Below are positions 37,194 through 48,595 of a stretch of DNA of 64,000 nucleotides, one piece after another. Source of the DNA: Laburnicola sp. R22_1 (lineage: Eukaryota > Ascomycota > Dothideomycetes > Pleosporales > Didymosphaeriaceae); assembly GCA_014281115.1 (NCBI GenBank), contig JACONQ010000005.1, positions 930,001-994,000 of the forward strand, given 5' to 3'. Position numbers and translations under genes: made by a program. Each line of letters starts with the position of its first letter. Positions within the stretch are counted from its first letter, which is position 1. The notes under the pieces are model-generated. The model had not been told where the DNA came from, ran no database searches, and saw only the letters and a list, made by a program, of their open reading frames with translations.

Positions 37194-40100
37194 TATTAGC
37201 TCTAATAGTCTTCTTTCTTTATATAGCTTTAATTTATAATTAGCTTCCTAAATTACTATTTCTAGCTTATTTTCTAGGATAGTCCTATCCTAAGACGTTG
37301 CGCGTTTAGTAAAGCTATTCCTAACGTGTCTAGAACTGACGTCTCCAGGATGTGGAAGACATAGCAGCATCGCATCACTTAGTCGTGGGGCTCGAACTGC
37401 TTTCTGGAGCTCAAGGGATTCTCTTAAAAAGTGGAGCAACGAGAGAGTACTCCTTGTAGCGCGTAAGTGTTCAACGTGATTTATCTTCTCAGTATATCAT
37501 ACATCTTTCCTCAACTATTACAAGCCGTCTTGTGCAGCTTCTTCTTCATACAATCATAGCTTCTCATTTCTAGGCTTATCCTCCCAAGTGCCATTTGTTA
37601 ACTTTTCGAAGGTACCTAGGTAACCTCCTCGCGACCTGCACCCCAAGTATACGAAAAAAATCCCATAGGGAGGACGGATGGCCTCGTCGCGGGACTGAGT
37701 AAAAATGAACTCACTAGTACCACTGCATCACAAAAGACGCATTGCTTCACATTGAGCTAAACGAAGGCAACGAGTAAAAATACAGCTTGGTTGGATCCAA
37801 ACTCTTCAGCCTAACTAAAGGGACGAATAGGGTAAATCGCTCGTCCGAAGAGGGTGTTTTCCCTAAATAGTTAAATGGGCAAGCATACAGGAGTATGAAA
37901 GCTAGACTATACCAAGAATCGCATCTGAGAGATATACCGCGAAAAGAGGTATGGACTAATTCCGCTGACCTACCACCTATCGATATCTACAGGTCGTAGC
38001 TTATGGTACATACATACGCAAGTAGGATATTCTATTCATTAGGTTTCGTTGTACGAGTTGCTAAATTAGTCAAGTCTTTGTAAAACACAGGAAGGAGTAA
38101 TAGAGAGATATTAAAAACATAGTACCTTAGGTACCTAGCACGCAGTAGCAGTAGCAGTAGCGAAAAGTAAAAAATAGCAAGAATTTTGATCGTTGACTTA
38201 GTTATTGCAAGGTAGCAATACTGCTGACCGCTAAATGGACTGTCTACCATGGTAGGTATTCTATAATAAGGTTATATCATTAGCTTAACTAGTACCTAAT
38301 TCTAAAGATTCTGAGAACGATTATGCGGATCTACGACTAGGCTTCCTACTGGCTTTTCTAGCTCGATCTACGAGCAGAAATATGCAAGAGAATTGCTCCG
38401 GTTGGCGACCTTGCGTATATGCACTGCGGCGCAAAGTGAACGACGACACTGCAGGGTCTCAGGATAGCTCACCAAGATTCTTAAAGTTAGCGGCAAGGCA
38501 TAAGACCGTTTTTGGTACCGGCGAAGCAGTGATGGTTCCGTTCTATACAGCCTATTGCAGTCAGAGGGCTGGGGTCGACTCATCCAGATGTCTTCTGGTG
38601 ATGCCGGAATTCTTCACGCCAGATTCTAGCGATGAAATAAGACCTTAGTTTCTATGTCGTTGCCTGATCGAGACCGAGAATACCTGGATGGGTATGGATG
38701 GAGTTAGAAATGATAGTAAACTTGCGGAGCGCTGTTAGAGCTAGTTACCATCTTCAAGGCTATTGAGAAAACGGGTACTTGGAGAAGCGTATACTTCTAC
38801 CATGGTTAATATAATCAGCCTGACATTCCAGCGGAGGTCCCAAGGACACATCAAAAAGGTAATGTCATCAATCAAGTCATGCTTCCACCTGCGTAAACAG
38901 GCCAGTCAGTGGTCGTTCAAACCACCAAACAAGCGGCAGCCAAAAAAAACCAATAGAAAAAGAAAGCTAATACACGACTACGATGCATCTTCAATATATA
39001 CACTGCAAAGCTAGCGCACAAGTGGAGCAGCGAGCATTGCATACACCTCAACCTCCAATTTACCCGCTTATCCCGCACCACCCTGCAGCGAACTCTGCAT
39101 GCATTTCGCGGGGAACTGCCGTGCGACGGATGGATGAGCTTGGTGGCTTAAGCTGTAACCTCCCCCGCATTTCTTGTCCATGGGTCGCAGCACATGTCGC
39201 CGGTGCTAGCTACATATGTAGGGGAATAGCCTGAATTATGGGCGGAGCTGGGCGTTCGTAGAGAAAACCACGACATATCGCATCAGATAACTTGTGGATG
39301 TCGAGGCGGGGGTACAAGAATGAGTGTTTAGCGAGCAAGCTTCCACACTGTGCAAGTGTTTTTGGAGTATGGATGTGTATGTTTTTCCTGACAAAACTCT
39401 GAACGACCTGAACACCACCTTGTTTCTGTCCTCGCTCTTGCTTTGATTCGGCGCAGACGAAATCTTTACCTAACTTCTTTTTCTTATCTTTACTGTTTTT
39501 AACGCTTCTTTCGTAAATGGCGTTAGCACACTGCACATTCCTATTATACGTGTGTCTAGTAACATTGGGCTATAGATTCATGTAGTACATCCATTCCCTC
39601 CACTATACTCTATACACCGCTCTACGGATATATAATGTAGTCATTATATCGCAGTCACTATACCACGGTATCGCGGATTCGTAATTCTATACAACTGGTC
39701 GATTATAACATTTGGCGGGTTATAGAGTCAACTGTGTTGTCCCAGTTTTGAAAATTAAAGGGCGATAGCGGTTACCGCTGTAGGAAGATGTAGTAGATGA
39801 ATGACTCGAATCAAATATAACAAACGGCGCATAAGACTTATCCAACAAGAATCGTACACTGAAAGTGGCGCAGACAATACCTAGTAGTAATCGTTCCAAT
39901 AAATCTCCTAACGTCTATTTACAATATAGTTTGAGAGTGTCCGGGTAACCTGCCCAACTCGTCGGTGGCAAACCTGATGTTGATAAATTTTCGGAAAAGT
40001 GTCCTATGACTTTTGCGTGCCGACTGAGCAAGTTACCAGTGTATTGTCGTAAAGGCATGTGTCGTCGAAGCAGGAAACACGTGTTAGGTTTTCTATTGAT

Positions 40101-41000
40101 TGACAGTTACTGACCGACCACTGGGAGATGGAGGTGTTGTTGCATGGTAGAGGTCTATACTATGCTAGGCGTATCACCAAGATAAATGATCACAGTTTGT
40201 AGCATGGGAGATGAGAAGGAATCTTATTGCATTGTATAATGTACAAGTGTACGAGGTAAATGTGACGAATAAAAGGCGTTGTGGTATAATAGAATACGTG
40301 ATATACACTCACTTGAACTACCAACTCAAAGTTCACGAAACCATTCAACACCAAAGGTAGCATAAAGCAACCCTAGGATTTACTTAACAAAATCCATATT
40401 CAAAGCAATGATCCCCCCTCTCATTCTTTCTATTCTCAATCACCCGCTCCAGCCGCACCACAACAGACTACTTTCTCACTCCCACAACCCATTCAATTTC
40501 CGTCCAGTCACCATACCGCAACCCCACAAATCTCATCCTGGATTTTCTCTGCCGCTTTGGCCGGACTCTTCTCCTCCATCGGCATGCCGCATCTGCAGTG
40601 ATATCCATTACGTGTTCCCGGCTCGTGAACTGACTCGCATGATGATTCTAAGATGGCGCGATGGGCCTGATCGACGCCTAACGGAATGGTCGCGACTCGT
40701 GTATCGCACGCGTTTTGCGTTGATTGCGGAGATGTGTATACCGTACATACCGTTGATAAGGCGAGGTACAGGTAGTGGTGATTGAAAGACGGATAGAGAG
40801 GAGATAGGCGATAAGCTCCATAGAACCTGTGTGGGAGCCGGTGAGCGGCACCTCCCGATTGCGTCATAGAGTTGTATCTATAATCGGAACTCGTACGATG
40901 ATGGATGGGTAGAGTTCCGGTCAGGGAGTCATGTCCTCCTGCTGCATTCGGTCGTTTGTTTTGCTTAGCTCTCCTCTTAACCCTAAAACTTAACTACATC
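37194..41000. other. Island of moderate GC with little RIP and no recognised gene
   Basis: Codon-like composition returns, with no transposon domains visible. Several open frames of 60-125 codons overlap on both strands, for example 38,382-38,648 (+), 38,763-39,014 (+), 39,210-39,536 (-), 40,408-40,785 (+) and 40,508-40,867 (-). None has a domain I recognise, and their mutual overlap argues that most are spurious. It may be unique intergenic host sequence or very old gene remnants. Confidence 0.5.
40408..40785 (+). CDS. Hypothetical protein, 125 residues, uncertain
   Basis: This is the longest open frame of the 37-41 kb island. It starts at ATG 40,408 in a plausible fungal context (TATTCAAAGCAATGATCC), preceded by an A/C-rich leader. 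The first third is rich in His, Pro and Ser. The rest is Arg-rich and hydrophobic (MMILRWRDGPDRRLTEW, then CIPYIPLIRRG). No family is recognised, and no intron signals extend it convincingly. A 119-codon open frame overlaps it on the other strand. It may be a fragment or chance. Confidence 0.2.
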   Translation: MIPPLILSILNHPLQPHHNRLLSHSHNPFNFRPVTIPQPHKSHPGFSLPLWPDSSPPSACRICSDIHYVFPARELTRMMILRWRDGPDRRLTEWSRLVYRTRFALIAEMCIPYIPLIRRGTGSGD

Positions 41001-41027
41001 AGGAAAGTTTTTTCCCGAGAGGCTGCT

Positions 41028-41140
41028 TAAGCGTGCGCAGATGTGCGCATCTGTGCGCATTTTTGCACAGGCAATTTGCTAGTATAAAAATGCTTAGAGA
41101 TGCGCAAATATGCGTAGACTTGCGCAAATGTGCACAAATC
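41028..41140. repeat. Cluster of TGCGCA-type motifs at the island/RIP boundary
   Basis: About eight degenerate TGTGCGCA(T/A) words in both orientations lie within about 110 bp (for example GTGCGCAGATGTGCGCATCT and TTGCGCAAATGTGCACAAAT), exactly where the sequence turns AT-rich. They could be subterminal repeats of a decayed DNA transposon. Confidence 0.55.
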
Positions 41141-42000
41141 GTCTAACTTTTTTACTAGTAAAGCTATAATTTTAATTTTTTAATAGATTTATTGAAAAAA
41201 TACTAGTCTTTAATTATTTAATTTAAAAATACCATTTTATTACGTAATTAGTTAGTAATTAATAAAAAAATCTTTATTTTACTAGTTATTATATATATTA
41301 CGTAATATTATATATATATATATATAGTACTAATAATATAGTATATAAAATTTTAACAAAGTTTTAATAAAAATAAAGTAGTTAAAAAGTTATTAAAGTT
41401 TATACTTTTTAAATAGTATTTTTCCTAAGCCACTAACTTTTATCTAATCTAATTCTTTTAAATAATTATAAAACTAAATTTTTCTAATTTTAAACCTATA
41501 AAACTTAGAATTTAGAGTTAGGTAGAAGTTTTATATTATACGCTAGTAATTAGTACTATTATATTAACTAGTAATTACTACTTAGTAAAAGACTTTAACT
41601 TTATACTTTAAATAATCTTTTTTAAAAGCTTACTAAGCTGCTTACTAAGCTTTTTTTTTAAATTCTAGCTAATTAAAGAGCTTTATTTACTAATAAATTA
41701 GTATTATTTTAATAGTATAGGTACTATAGGTATCCTATATACTCTAGGTATACTAGTAGTATAAGTGCGCATTCTTACGTAATCTTATATATATACACAC
41801 TAAGAAAAAGTAGTATTATAACTACGCTTAGAGTGCTTTTAGTGTGTAGACGTATATAGAGCTATTTAAATACTATAGGTATATATACGCGTTTAAAATT
41901 TTTGCTAATATAAAACTTAACTTTTATAGCTAATTTAATAGTTTTTATATATCTAACTTACCTAATATAAAATAATTATTAGTAAAAATAGCTTTTTACT
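41140..42000. repeat. Dispersed non-coding repeat E (about 850 bp), copy 1
   Basis: Matches 50,807-50,968 plus 53,176-53,720, the latter copy being split by Pogo element T2. Shared landmarks include TTACGTAATTAGTTAGTAAT, AAAAGCTTACTAAGC and GTGTGTA/GTGCGTA words. No coding capacity, and the element class is unknown. Confidence 0.7.
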
Positions 42001-42024
42001 ATATAATATATATATTTAAGTAAT

Positions 42025-42185
42025 TACCTTTTTATACTTTTTCTATTACTAAGTAGAAGGCTCCACTTTTTTATTATATTATTTAAGATAAAAGTCTTTA
42101 TTATATTATTTAAAATAAAAGTCTTTATTATATTATTTAAGATAAAAGTCTTTATTATTTTACTTCTAAGTATATTAAATTAATA
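42025..42185 (-). repeat. Short repeat family A with a triplicated 33 bp internal unit
   Basis: A minus-oriented copy in which the segment TATTATATTATTTAAGATAA(AAGTCTTTAT...) occurs three times in tandem (about 42,075-42,165). Confidence 0.78.
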
Positions 42186-42188
42186 CTA

Positions 42189-42562
42189 TTTATAACTTCT
42201 TTTTATTAACACTTTAAAACGCTTTTCTATAATAATTAATAATAGTAGAAAAAATAGTTACTATTATTATAGTTGGTTTTTTTATAACTAAGAGGTTTTT
42301 AATAAAATTATTATAATAATAGTAGTTATTTCTTCTACTATTATTAACATAAAAAAGCGTTTTAAGTAGTATTAATAAAAGGGAACTATTATTACAAAAT
42401 TTTTATTAGAAACTTCTTAGTTGCAAAACAAAACTATATATATATATTTACTTCTTTTTATTAATACTACCTTAAAACACTTTTAAATATTAATACTAGT
42501 AGAAGGAATAACTACTATTATTATAATATTTTTATTAAAAATCTCTTAGTTATAAAAAAACT
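42189..42562. repeat. Cluster of family-B short repeats (two direct, one inverted)
   Basis: Copies with TTCTTTTTATTAA ... AAAACGC ... AATAGTAGAA(G) ... CTTAGTTGCAAAA lie at about 42,189-42,330 (+), 42,330-42,430 (an inverted part and a plus part) and 42,444-42,562 (+). Confidence 0.7.
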
Positions 42563-42662
42563 ATAATGTGGTTTACTAGTAAGTAACCCACACTAGTAAG
42601 CGCGCCACCTTTACTAAGACCCCACTATTACTAATAATACCATTATAATACAACTACCTACT

Positions 42663-44316
42663 ATGTCTTCTAAGCCATCTAATAAAGCTTAGTTACTTAT
42701 TACTATTAGAGCTATTAAACAAGACCCAAATCTTACAGAGCGAGTAATAGTAGGACTATATAACGTTAATTACAGAACACTTAATTAAAGACGTAACAAA
42801 ACAACTATATAACGCGATAACCTACCTAAATTAAAGAATTTTACTCTCCTTAAGAAGCAGGCGCTTGTTAATTATATAATTAAGCTAGACACGTGTAGAT
42901 TCTCTCCCATAAAGCTTATAATACGCACAATGGCTAATTTACTATATTTATAGAGAGGAAAGCCATCTATTAGTATTAATTAGATAGATAGGTTTATTAA
43001 GCACAGACGTAAAGTTAAAATACGTTAGTCTTAGTTATACGACAACTAGAGGGCATAATAGAAAGATTCTAAGATTATAAATACGTGGTTTAAGCTTATA
43101 GAGAGTATTAAAGTTAAGTACGGCATTACAAATAAGGACACCTACAACTTTAATAAATTAGACTTCCTAATAGGAGTTATAGAGTCTTAGCTTATAGTTA
43201 CAGTATTAGAGAGGCGTGCGAAACCTAAATTAATATAGCTAGGCGATCGCTAGTGGATTATAGTAATCTAGGGTATCTGCGCTACTAGATAGGCAATCCC
43301 TCTCTTTATTATCTACGTTGGTAAGCGTCACATCTCTACCTGGTACAAAGACGCGTTAATTTCTAGCAATTAGGTAATTGCTGTTAGTAAGAATAGCTAA
43401 ACAAATAATAAGCTTAGTATTATATAGTTAAAACACTTTAACGCGCATATAAAGGAACGCGCTAAAGGAACCTATTAGCTGCTAGTTATTAACAGCTATA
43501 AGAGCTATAACTTAATTAAGTTCTAGAATTACTATAAGGAATATAAGATTATTACTCTCTATATGTCGCTATATTGATTACATCTACTGCAGCTATTAGA
43601 TATGGGCTATTTCTCTCCGCTAAAGAAGGTATACAGTGCTAAGATCTTGGGCTTGGCGCGTTAGCTAATAACTCACATTATAAAGATTAAGTTTCTTCTA
43701 GCCTTTAAAACCGCGTTTTTAAAGGTTTTCTCTACAGAGATAATTAAGGGTAGTTTTCGCGATGCTAGGCTAGTCCCATTAAATCTAGAGGAGGTGTTGC
43801 AGCACCTTAACATTCGTATCTATACACCTAGTCTGCCTATTAAAGAGCCTACCATCTAGGAGTCTAAAATACCAAGTAACCTACGCGAATTTAAGGCGCA
43901 ATTAATACTAGTTCGTAAGAGAATTAGAGATTACTTCGATTTATTACTAACTTTAACTATATAGGTGCTTAAGAAGCTTAAAAAAGGCGCTCTAAGTGCA
44001 ATACATAGTTAGGTACTAGTGTTAAATAAAATTATAGGCCTTCGCAAGATAATTAAGAAGACTATAAGGCAAAAATCGCGTAAAAGGAGGTATATCCAGT
44101 ATTAGGGATCACTTACAGTAGCAGAGAGATCTTAGCTAGCCACTTCTAAGGATATTAGTAGACAGAAGAAGGGTAAACAATTGTTAGGTACTAGTCACGC
44201 TGTAACAGAGCTATCAACTCAATAGCGTTATAGTATCTATAGGCAACCTGGACACAATACGCAAACCTGCCAGGAAGTTAAAGAGGAAGAATCTAAATTA
44301 GATGCATTAACTCAGT
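42663..44316 (+). pseudogene. Pogo/Fot1 transposase pseudogene of P1
   Basis: From ATG 42,663 the plus frame reads a basic DNA-binding half (MANLLYL.RGKPSISIN and WFKLIESIKVKYGI) and then the DDE_1 domain. The first catalytic site, normally NFDETGF, reads NFNKLDF. The second, normally DGHESH, reads INSYKSY. LLQLLDMGYFSPLKK follows near 43,590. The C-terminus has a Cys/His knuckle word (CxxC..GHN) reduced to RQPGHNTQTC near 44,240. Many stops at Gln/Trp positions and loss of two catalytic Asp residues mean it is dead. Confidence 0.88.
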
Positions 44317-44559
44317 ATAACGTACTTTGCACTCGAGTTAGACACTCTATCGAGTCGGACACTTTGCCAAGACCCTACTAAAACGTACTATTAGTAATAG
44401 TATAACGCGATGCCTTAACCACATAATAAACTACTAGTGTTAAAAGAAGCGCATATACAGCTTGCGATCTAGGCTATTAAATAAGACGCAACACTCTCTT
44501 AGCGACGCGCTGCAGCTATTTATAACATCTCTTAAAGTACACTTAGTAATAACGCGCTA

Positions 44560-46730
44560 GAAAGACGTTTAGACGCAACTACGCACCTAATAAAATAAGA
44601 CTTACTATAAGAGAGGAGTAGGCGATTGTGGAGCATATACTCGACCTAGACGCGCGAGGATTTCCGCCTTAGCTCGATGCTATAAAAGATATGGCTGATT
44701 CTTTACTAGCTGCACGCTACTATAAGCCAGTTGGCTAGAGGTGGCCTTATAACTTTGTTAAGCGCCAGCCAGAGCTTAAAGTCAAGTTTAATTAAAAGTA
44801 CGACTACAAGAAAGCTCTCTAGAAGGATCCTAAGGTGATACAAGACTAGTTCTGGCTTGTGGAGAACATAAAGGCCAAATATAGTATCCTAGACAAGAAT
44901 ACCTATAATTTTAATAAAGAAGGCTTTATAATAGGCATAATATTAACTAGAGTAGTAGTTATAGACTCTAAGCGTTAAGGACAGCCAAAGCAGGTGCAGC
45001 AGGGCAATAGGGAGTAGACAACAGTTATCCAAGGCATCAATGCGACGGGGTGGTGAATTCCACCCTTTATTATCTTTAGGGGCAAGCACTACCTCTTCGC
45101 CTAGTATAAGGAGAAGGATCTACCTTATAATTAAGTTATTGCAGTCTCTAAGAATAGCTAGATAATAAATAAGCTTAGTCTATAGTAGCTAAAGCACTTT
45201 AATAAGCATACAAAGAGGCGTGTTGTTAGCATAATACGTTTGCTTATTCTTAACAGCCATAAAAGTCATAACTCGTTCGAATTTAAATGGTATTGCAAGA
45301 AGAGCAATATTGTTACTCTCTGTATGCCCTCGCATTTGTCGCACCTCTTACAGCCACTTAATGTGGGCTGTTTCGCGCCTTTAAAAAAGGCGTATAGGCG
45401 CTAAGCTAAGGATTTAATACGCAACCACATCACGCACATTACTAAAATCGAGTTCCTGCCTTGCTTTATTGCTGCTTTTAAGGCTTTGTTTACTAAAAGT
45501 AATATTAAAGGAGGCTTTTAAGGTGCTGGCCTAGTGTCCCACAACCTAGAAGCTATTATATCGCAGCTTGACGTTCGCCTACGTACGCCTCCACTTTATA
45601 CTATTCGCGATAGTATATAGGAGTCGCAAACTCCGCGAAATAATACAGAACTTAGGTCGCAATAGACGCTAGTTAAGCAGAGGATTCAAAGGCATATAGA
45701 TAGTTCCCTAACTTATATAGTTAAGGCGATGGAAAAGCTCGTCAAAGGCGCTAAGATAATAACGTGTCCGTGCGCGTGATGCGCAGATTCGCGTGATACG
45801 CCGCTTTTTACTAGGAAAATCAAGAAAAACAAGAAAGTTTAAAGCAGTATAATTCTTTAACTACCTTTTCTTTTTAAAATCTTCCTTTATTAAAGTTATT
45901 AAGAAAGACCATCTCTATAACTTTAGAATTTTAGTTTTCTAATAATAATTAGTTTTAAGAAAAAAGTATAAAAGTGCTAAAATTTAAGTCCCTAAAATTT
46001 AAAAGTAATACTTTTTTAGGTGTAGAGTATACTATTTAGAACACATTTTATATTAGGTTCTTTTTAATAAAACTCTTAACTAAAAAGTTAGATTATCTTT
46101 TTATTTTTTTAAGAAAAATAAATTAGAAAAGATAATTTATCTTCTTAAGTAGCTCTTTATAAGAAAAGTTCTAATATAAAATATATTCTAAATAGTATAC
46201 TTTACACCTAAAAAAGTATTATTTTTAAATTTTAGGGACTTAAATTTTAGCACTTTTATACTTTTTCTTAAAACTAATTATTATTAGAAAACTAAAATTC
46301 TAAAGTTATAGAGATGGTCTTTCTTAATAACTTTAATAAAGGAAGATTTTAAAAAGGAAAGGTAGTTAAAGAATTATACTGCTTTAAACTTTCTTGTTTT
46401 TCTTAATTTTCCTAGTAAAAAGCGGCGCATCACGCGTACGGACACGTTAGGGCATTCTTTAGTATTAATAACCAAACGTAACGCCAAACTTTAAGCTGCT
46501 AATAAGGCCGCCACACAATATAAATTATATAAAAGAAAGCGATTACAGTAAGAAGGAGTCCTTATAGTTAAAGAGAGCTAGCAACTGGCTACTCTAAAGG
46601 ACTTTAGGGTACGTAGTAATAATAAGAAGGCAAAGAAGAGAGTGCGCACTAATAGAGGCAAATCCGCTTAACAGCGCTGTGAACGCTGCGGCAAGCCTAG
46701 GCACAATAAAAAAATCTATAGATAGCTTAT
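44560..46730 (+). pseudogene. Pogo/Fot1 transposase pseudogene of P2, split by a fold-back element
   Basis: The plus frame starts in the helix-turn-helix region (LTIREE.AIVEHILDLDARG at about 44,600-44,660). It then shows NFNKEGFIIG (normally NFDETGF) near 44,910, VIQGINATGW near 45,030, LLILNSHKSHNSFEF (Asp to Asn) near 45,250 and MPSHLSHLLQPLNVGCFAPL near 45,325. After the inserted 686 bp the C-terminus resumes near 46,450 and ends with a zinc-knuckle word RCERCGKPRHNKK near 46,680. TAG/TAA codons replace Gln and TAG or TGA replaces Trp. Confidence 0.88.
45762..46447. mobile_element. 686 bp fold-back (palindromic) MITE inside P2
   Basis: TA flanks (45,760-45,761 and 46,448-46,449) and inverted ends ACGTGTCCGTGCGCGTGATG / CATCACGCGTACGGACACGT. 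The two halves are inverted copies of each other over about 300 bp each, meeting near 46,100 with only a few tens of bases of spacer. The left arm carries an extra 16 bp CAGATTCGCGTGATACG-like duplication. Transcribed, it would form a long hairpin. No coding capacity. Confidence 0.92.
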
Positions 46731-47102
46731 AGAAGTAGATTCTAAATAGTTTAGCCTATTTAGACTATTAAAAATAGTTTATATTAACTCTATACTATCG
46801 TAAATAGTATAGAACTTAGTAGGGTCTTAGTAAAGTGTCTAACTCGATAAAGTATTCGACTCGAGTGTAAAGTACGTTATATTTTTAAGTAGTATTGCAA
46901 CGTAGTCTAATAATAAATAAAATGCTTTGGTAGGGTCTTGGCAAAGATAGCGCGCTTACTAGTGTAGGTTACTCACTAGTGAACCACTTTATATATATTT
47001 ATTAAAGATCTTTATTATATAGAGATTCTAACTAAGGATAAGTCTATACTATATATAGAAAAAAGTAAAATAAAAGACACTAGAATCTAGTATCTAGTAT
47101 AT

Positions 47103-47225
47103 GTAATATTAAATTAACTACCTAGGGGTAGCACGACAAAGACTTTTATCTTAAATAATATAACAAAAAAGCAAAGCCCCCTGCTTAGTAATTAAAAAGA
47201 GCGTAAAAAGGTAATAACAAAAAAG
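47103..47225 (+). repeat. Short repeat family A, 9 bp target duplication
   Basis: Flanked by CTAGTATAT (47,094-47,102 and 47,226-47,234). Contains CTACCTAGGGGTAG and ends GGTAATAACAAAAAAG. Confidence 0.87.
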
Positions 47226-47343
47226 CTAGTATATAGTAGTAGTAATAAAATATATATAAAATAATAATAATTATATTATTAATAAATAGTAGTTAATAAA
47301 TAGTTAGGTATAACTAGTTACTATTATAATTATAATTATTATT

Positions 47344-47640
47344 ATGTGGTATTATTTTATCTACCTAGGGTAGGACAATAAAGGCTTTTATCTTAAATAA
47401 CATAATAAAAAAGTAGAACTGCCTACTTAGTAATTAAAAAGAGTGTAAACAAGGTAATATAATTTTAAAAAAATAATTATGTTATTTATGTGGCGTTATA
47501 TTAACTAACTAGAGGTAGCACAATAAAGACTTTTATCTTAAATAATATAACACAAAAAGCAGAGCCCCTGCTTAGATATTATTTATACTATTAAGATAAA
47601 AGCCTTTATTATTCTACCTCTAGATAATTAATTAATAATA
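47344..47640. repeat. Three further family-A repeats in a row
   Basis: Copies at about 47,344-47,465 (+), 47,489-47,572 (+, short form ending GCTTAG) and 47,573-47,640 (-, fragment). Confidence 0.8.
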
Positions 47641-48073
47641 TGTAAATAGATAAATAAATAGTATATAGTAATAATTTAATTAATTTAAAAATAGAATTTA
47701 AAAGCCTTTTATCTTAAATAATATCATATTAACACTATCTTAAAACGTATTTTTATATCTATAGTAGTAGAAGAAATAATTACTATTATTATAATCTTTT
47801 TATTTTCTTTATTAGAGTTAATCTATAATAATATATAATTCTAGACTAGTTATCTAACTAACTACTATATTACGTAAATAATAATTTCTTTAATAATTTT
47901 TTTACTATTTTTTTGTAAACAAAGCTATATCCTACAGCTATACTTTAGTATAAAAAATAACTAGCTATAACCTATCTTTTTATATACTAGCTCTGTGAGA
48001 TACTATATAAATACACGTAACTAAGTTAATAACGCGCTTATTATGTAGTACTCTACAAGGCTATTGCGTACAC

Positions 48074-48155
<82 letters not shown>

Positions 48156-48595
48156 TAATAATAATAATAATAATAATAATAGTAACTAACTTAACTAGCT
48201 TATTAACTATCTCTTATAGTAAATTTTTCCTTATAACTAGTAAGCTATACACTACTTCCTTAGAATCTTACTACTACTACTTATTTTCTTTATACTTCTA
48301 CTACTACTGTCTTTATTTTTTATTATTTTTATACACTTATATAATTTTAATTACTACTAAGAGTTTTTTTACTATAGTTGCGTGCACGCGCTCTAGTAAT
48401 ATATAAGAAATATTCTCATTTTTTTAATAGACGCTTATTACTATATCTTAGCCTATTCTTTAGCCTTACTAGTAATAAAATAGTAAAGTTCTATTATTTT
48501 TTTATAAAGATTATTATATTTCTACTTAGGTCTTTATATAAAAGAGTAATTTAGTATTTAAAAGTTTAGAATTATATAAAAATATATATAGTCTA
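47641..48595. other. Repeat debris: families B, D, F and an AAT microsatellite
   Basis: A family-B piece is at about 47,738-47,815. A family-D copy is at 47,915-48,050 (CAGCTATACTTTAGTA..., the best match to 23,250-23,470). (AAT)n runs 48,075-48,182 with one ATG interruption. A family-F copy is at 48,183-48,400, the inverse of 33,965-34,190. No gene is seen at 48,400-48,595. Confidence 0.65.

Larger units (their letters stand above)
44320..46877 (+). mobile_element. Pogo/Fot1 DNA transposon P2, nested in P1
   Basis: TA at 44,318-44,319 and 46,878-46,879. Inverted repeats ACGTACTTTGCACTCGAGTT / reverse GTGTAAAGTACGT continue through TTAGACAC..TATCGAGT and the AAGACCCTACTA word (about 65 bp). 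P1 and P2 share TGCCAAGACCCTACTA-like words in their ends, so they are related. P2 in turn contains the fold-back element 45,762-46,447. Confidence 0.9.
42566..46989 (+). mobile_element. Pogo/Fot1 DNA transposon P1 (outermost of three nested elements)
   Basis: TA at 42,564-42,565 and 46,990-46,991. The inverted repeats are A(T/A)GTGGTT(T/C)ACTAGT..GTAACC and CACTAGTAAGCGCGC over about 60 bp. The transposase relic is at 42,663-44,316. Its 3' part is interrupted by Pogo P2 at 44,320-46,877. Confidence 0.9.

Noticed and set aside
39210..39536. 108-codon minus-strand open frame in the 37-41 kb island
   Set aside because: No recognisable motif and no supporting splice or start signals. Other open frames overlap it.
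48152..48406. 84-codon open frame starting with poly-Ile
   Set aside because: It is the AAT microsatellite read as ATA/ATT codons, plus low-complexity repeat F. No coding signal.
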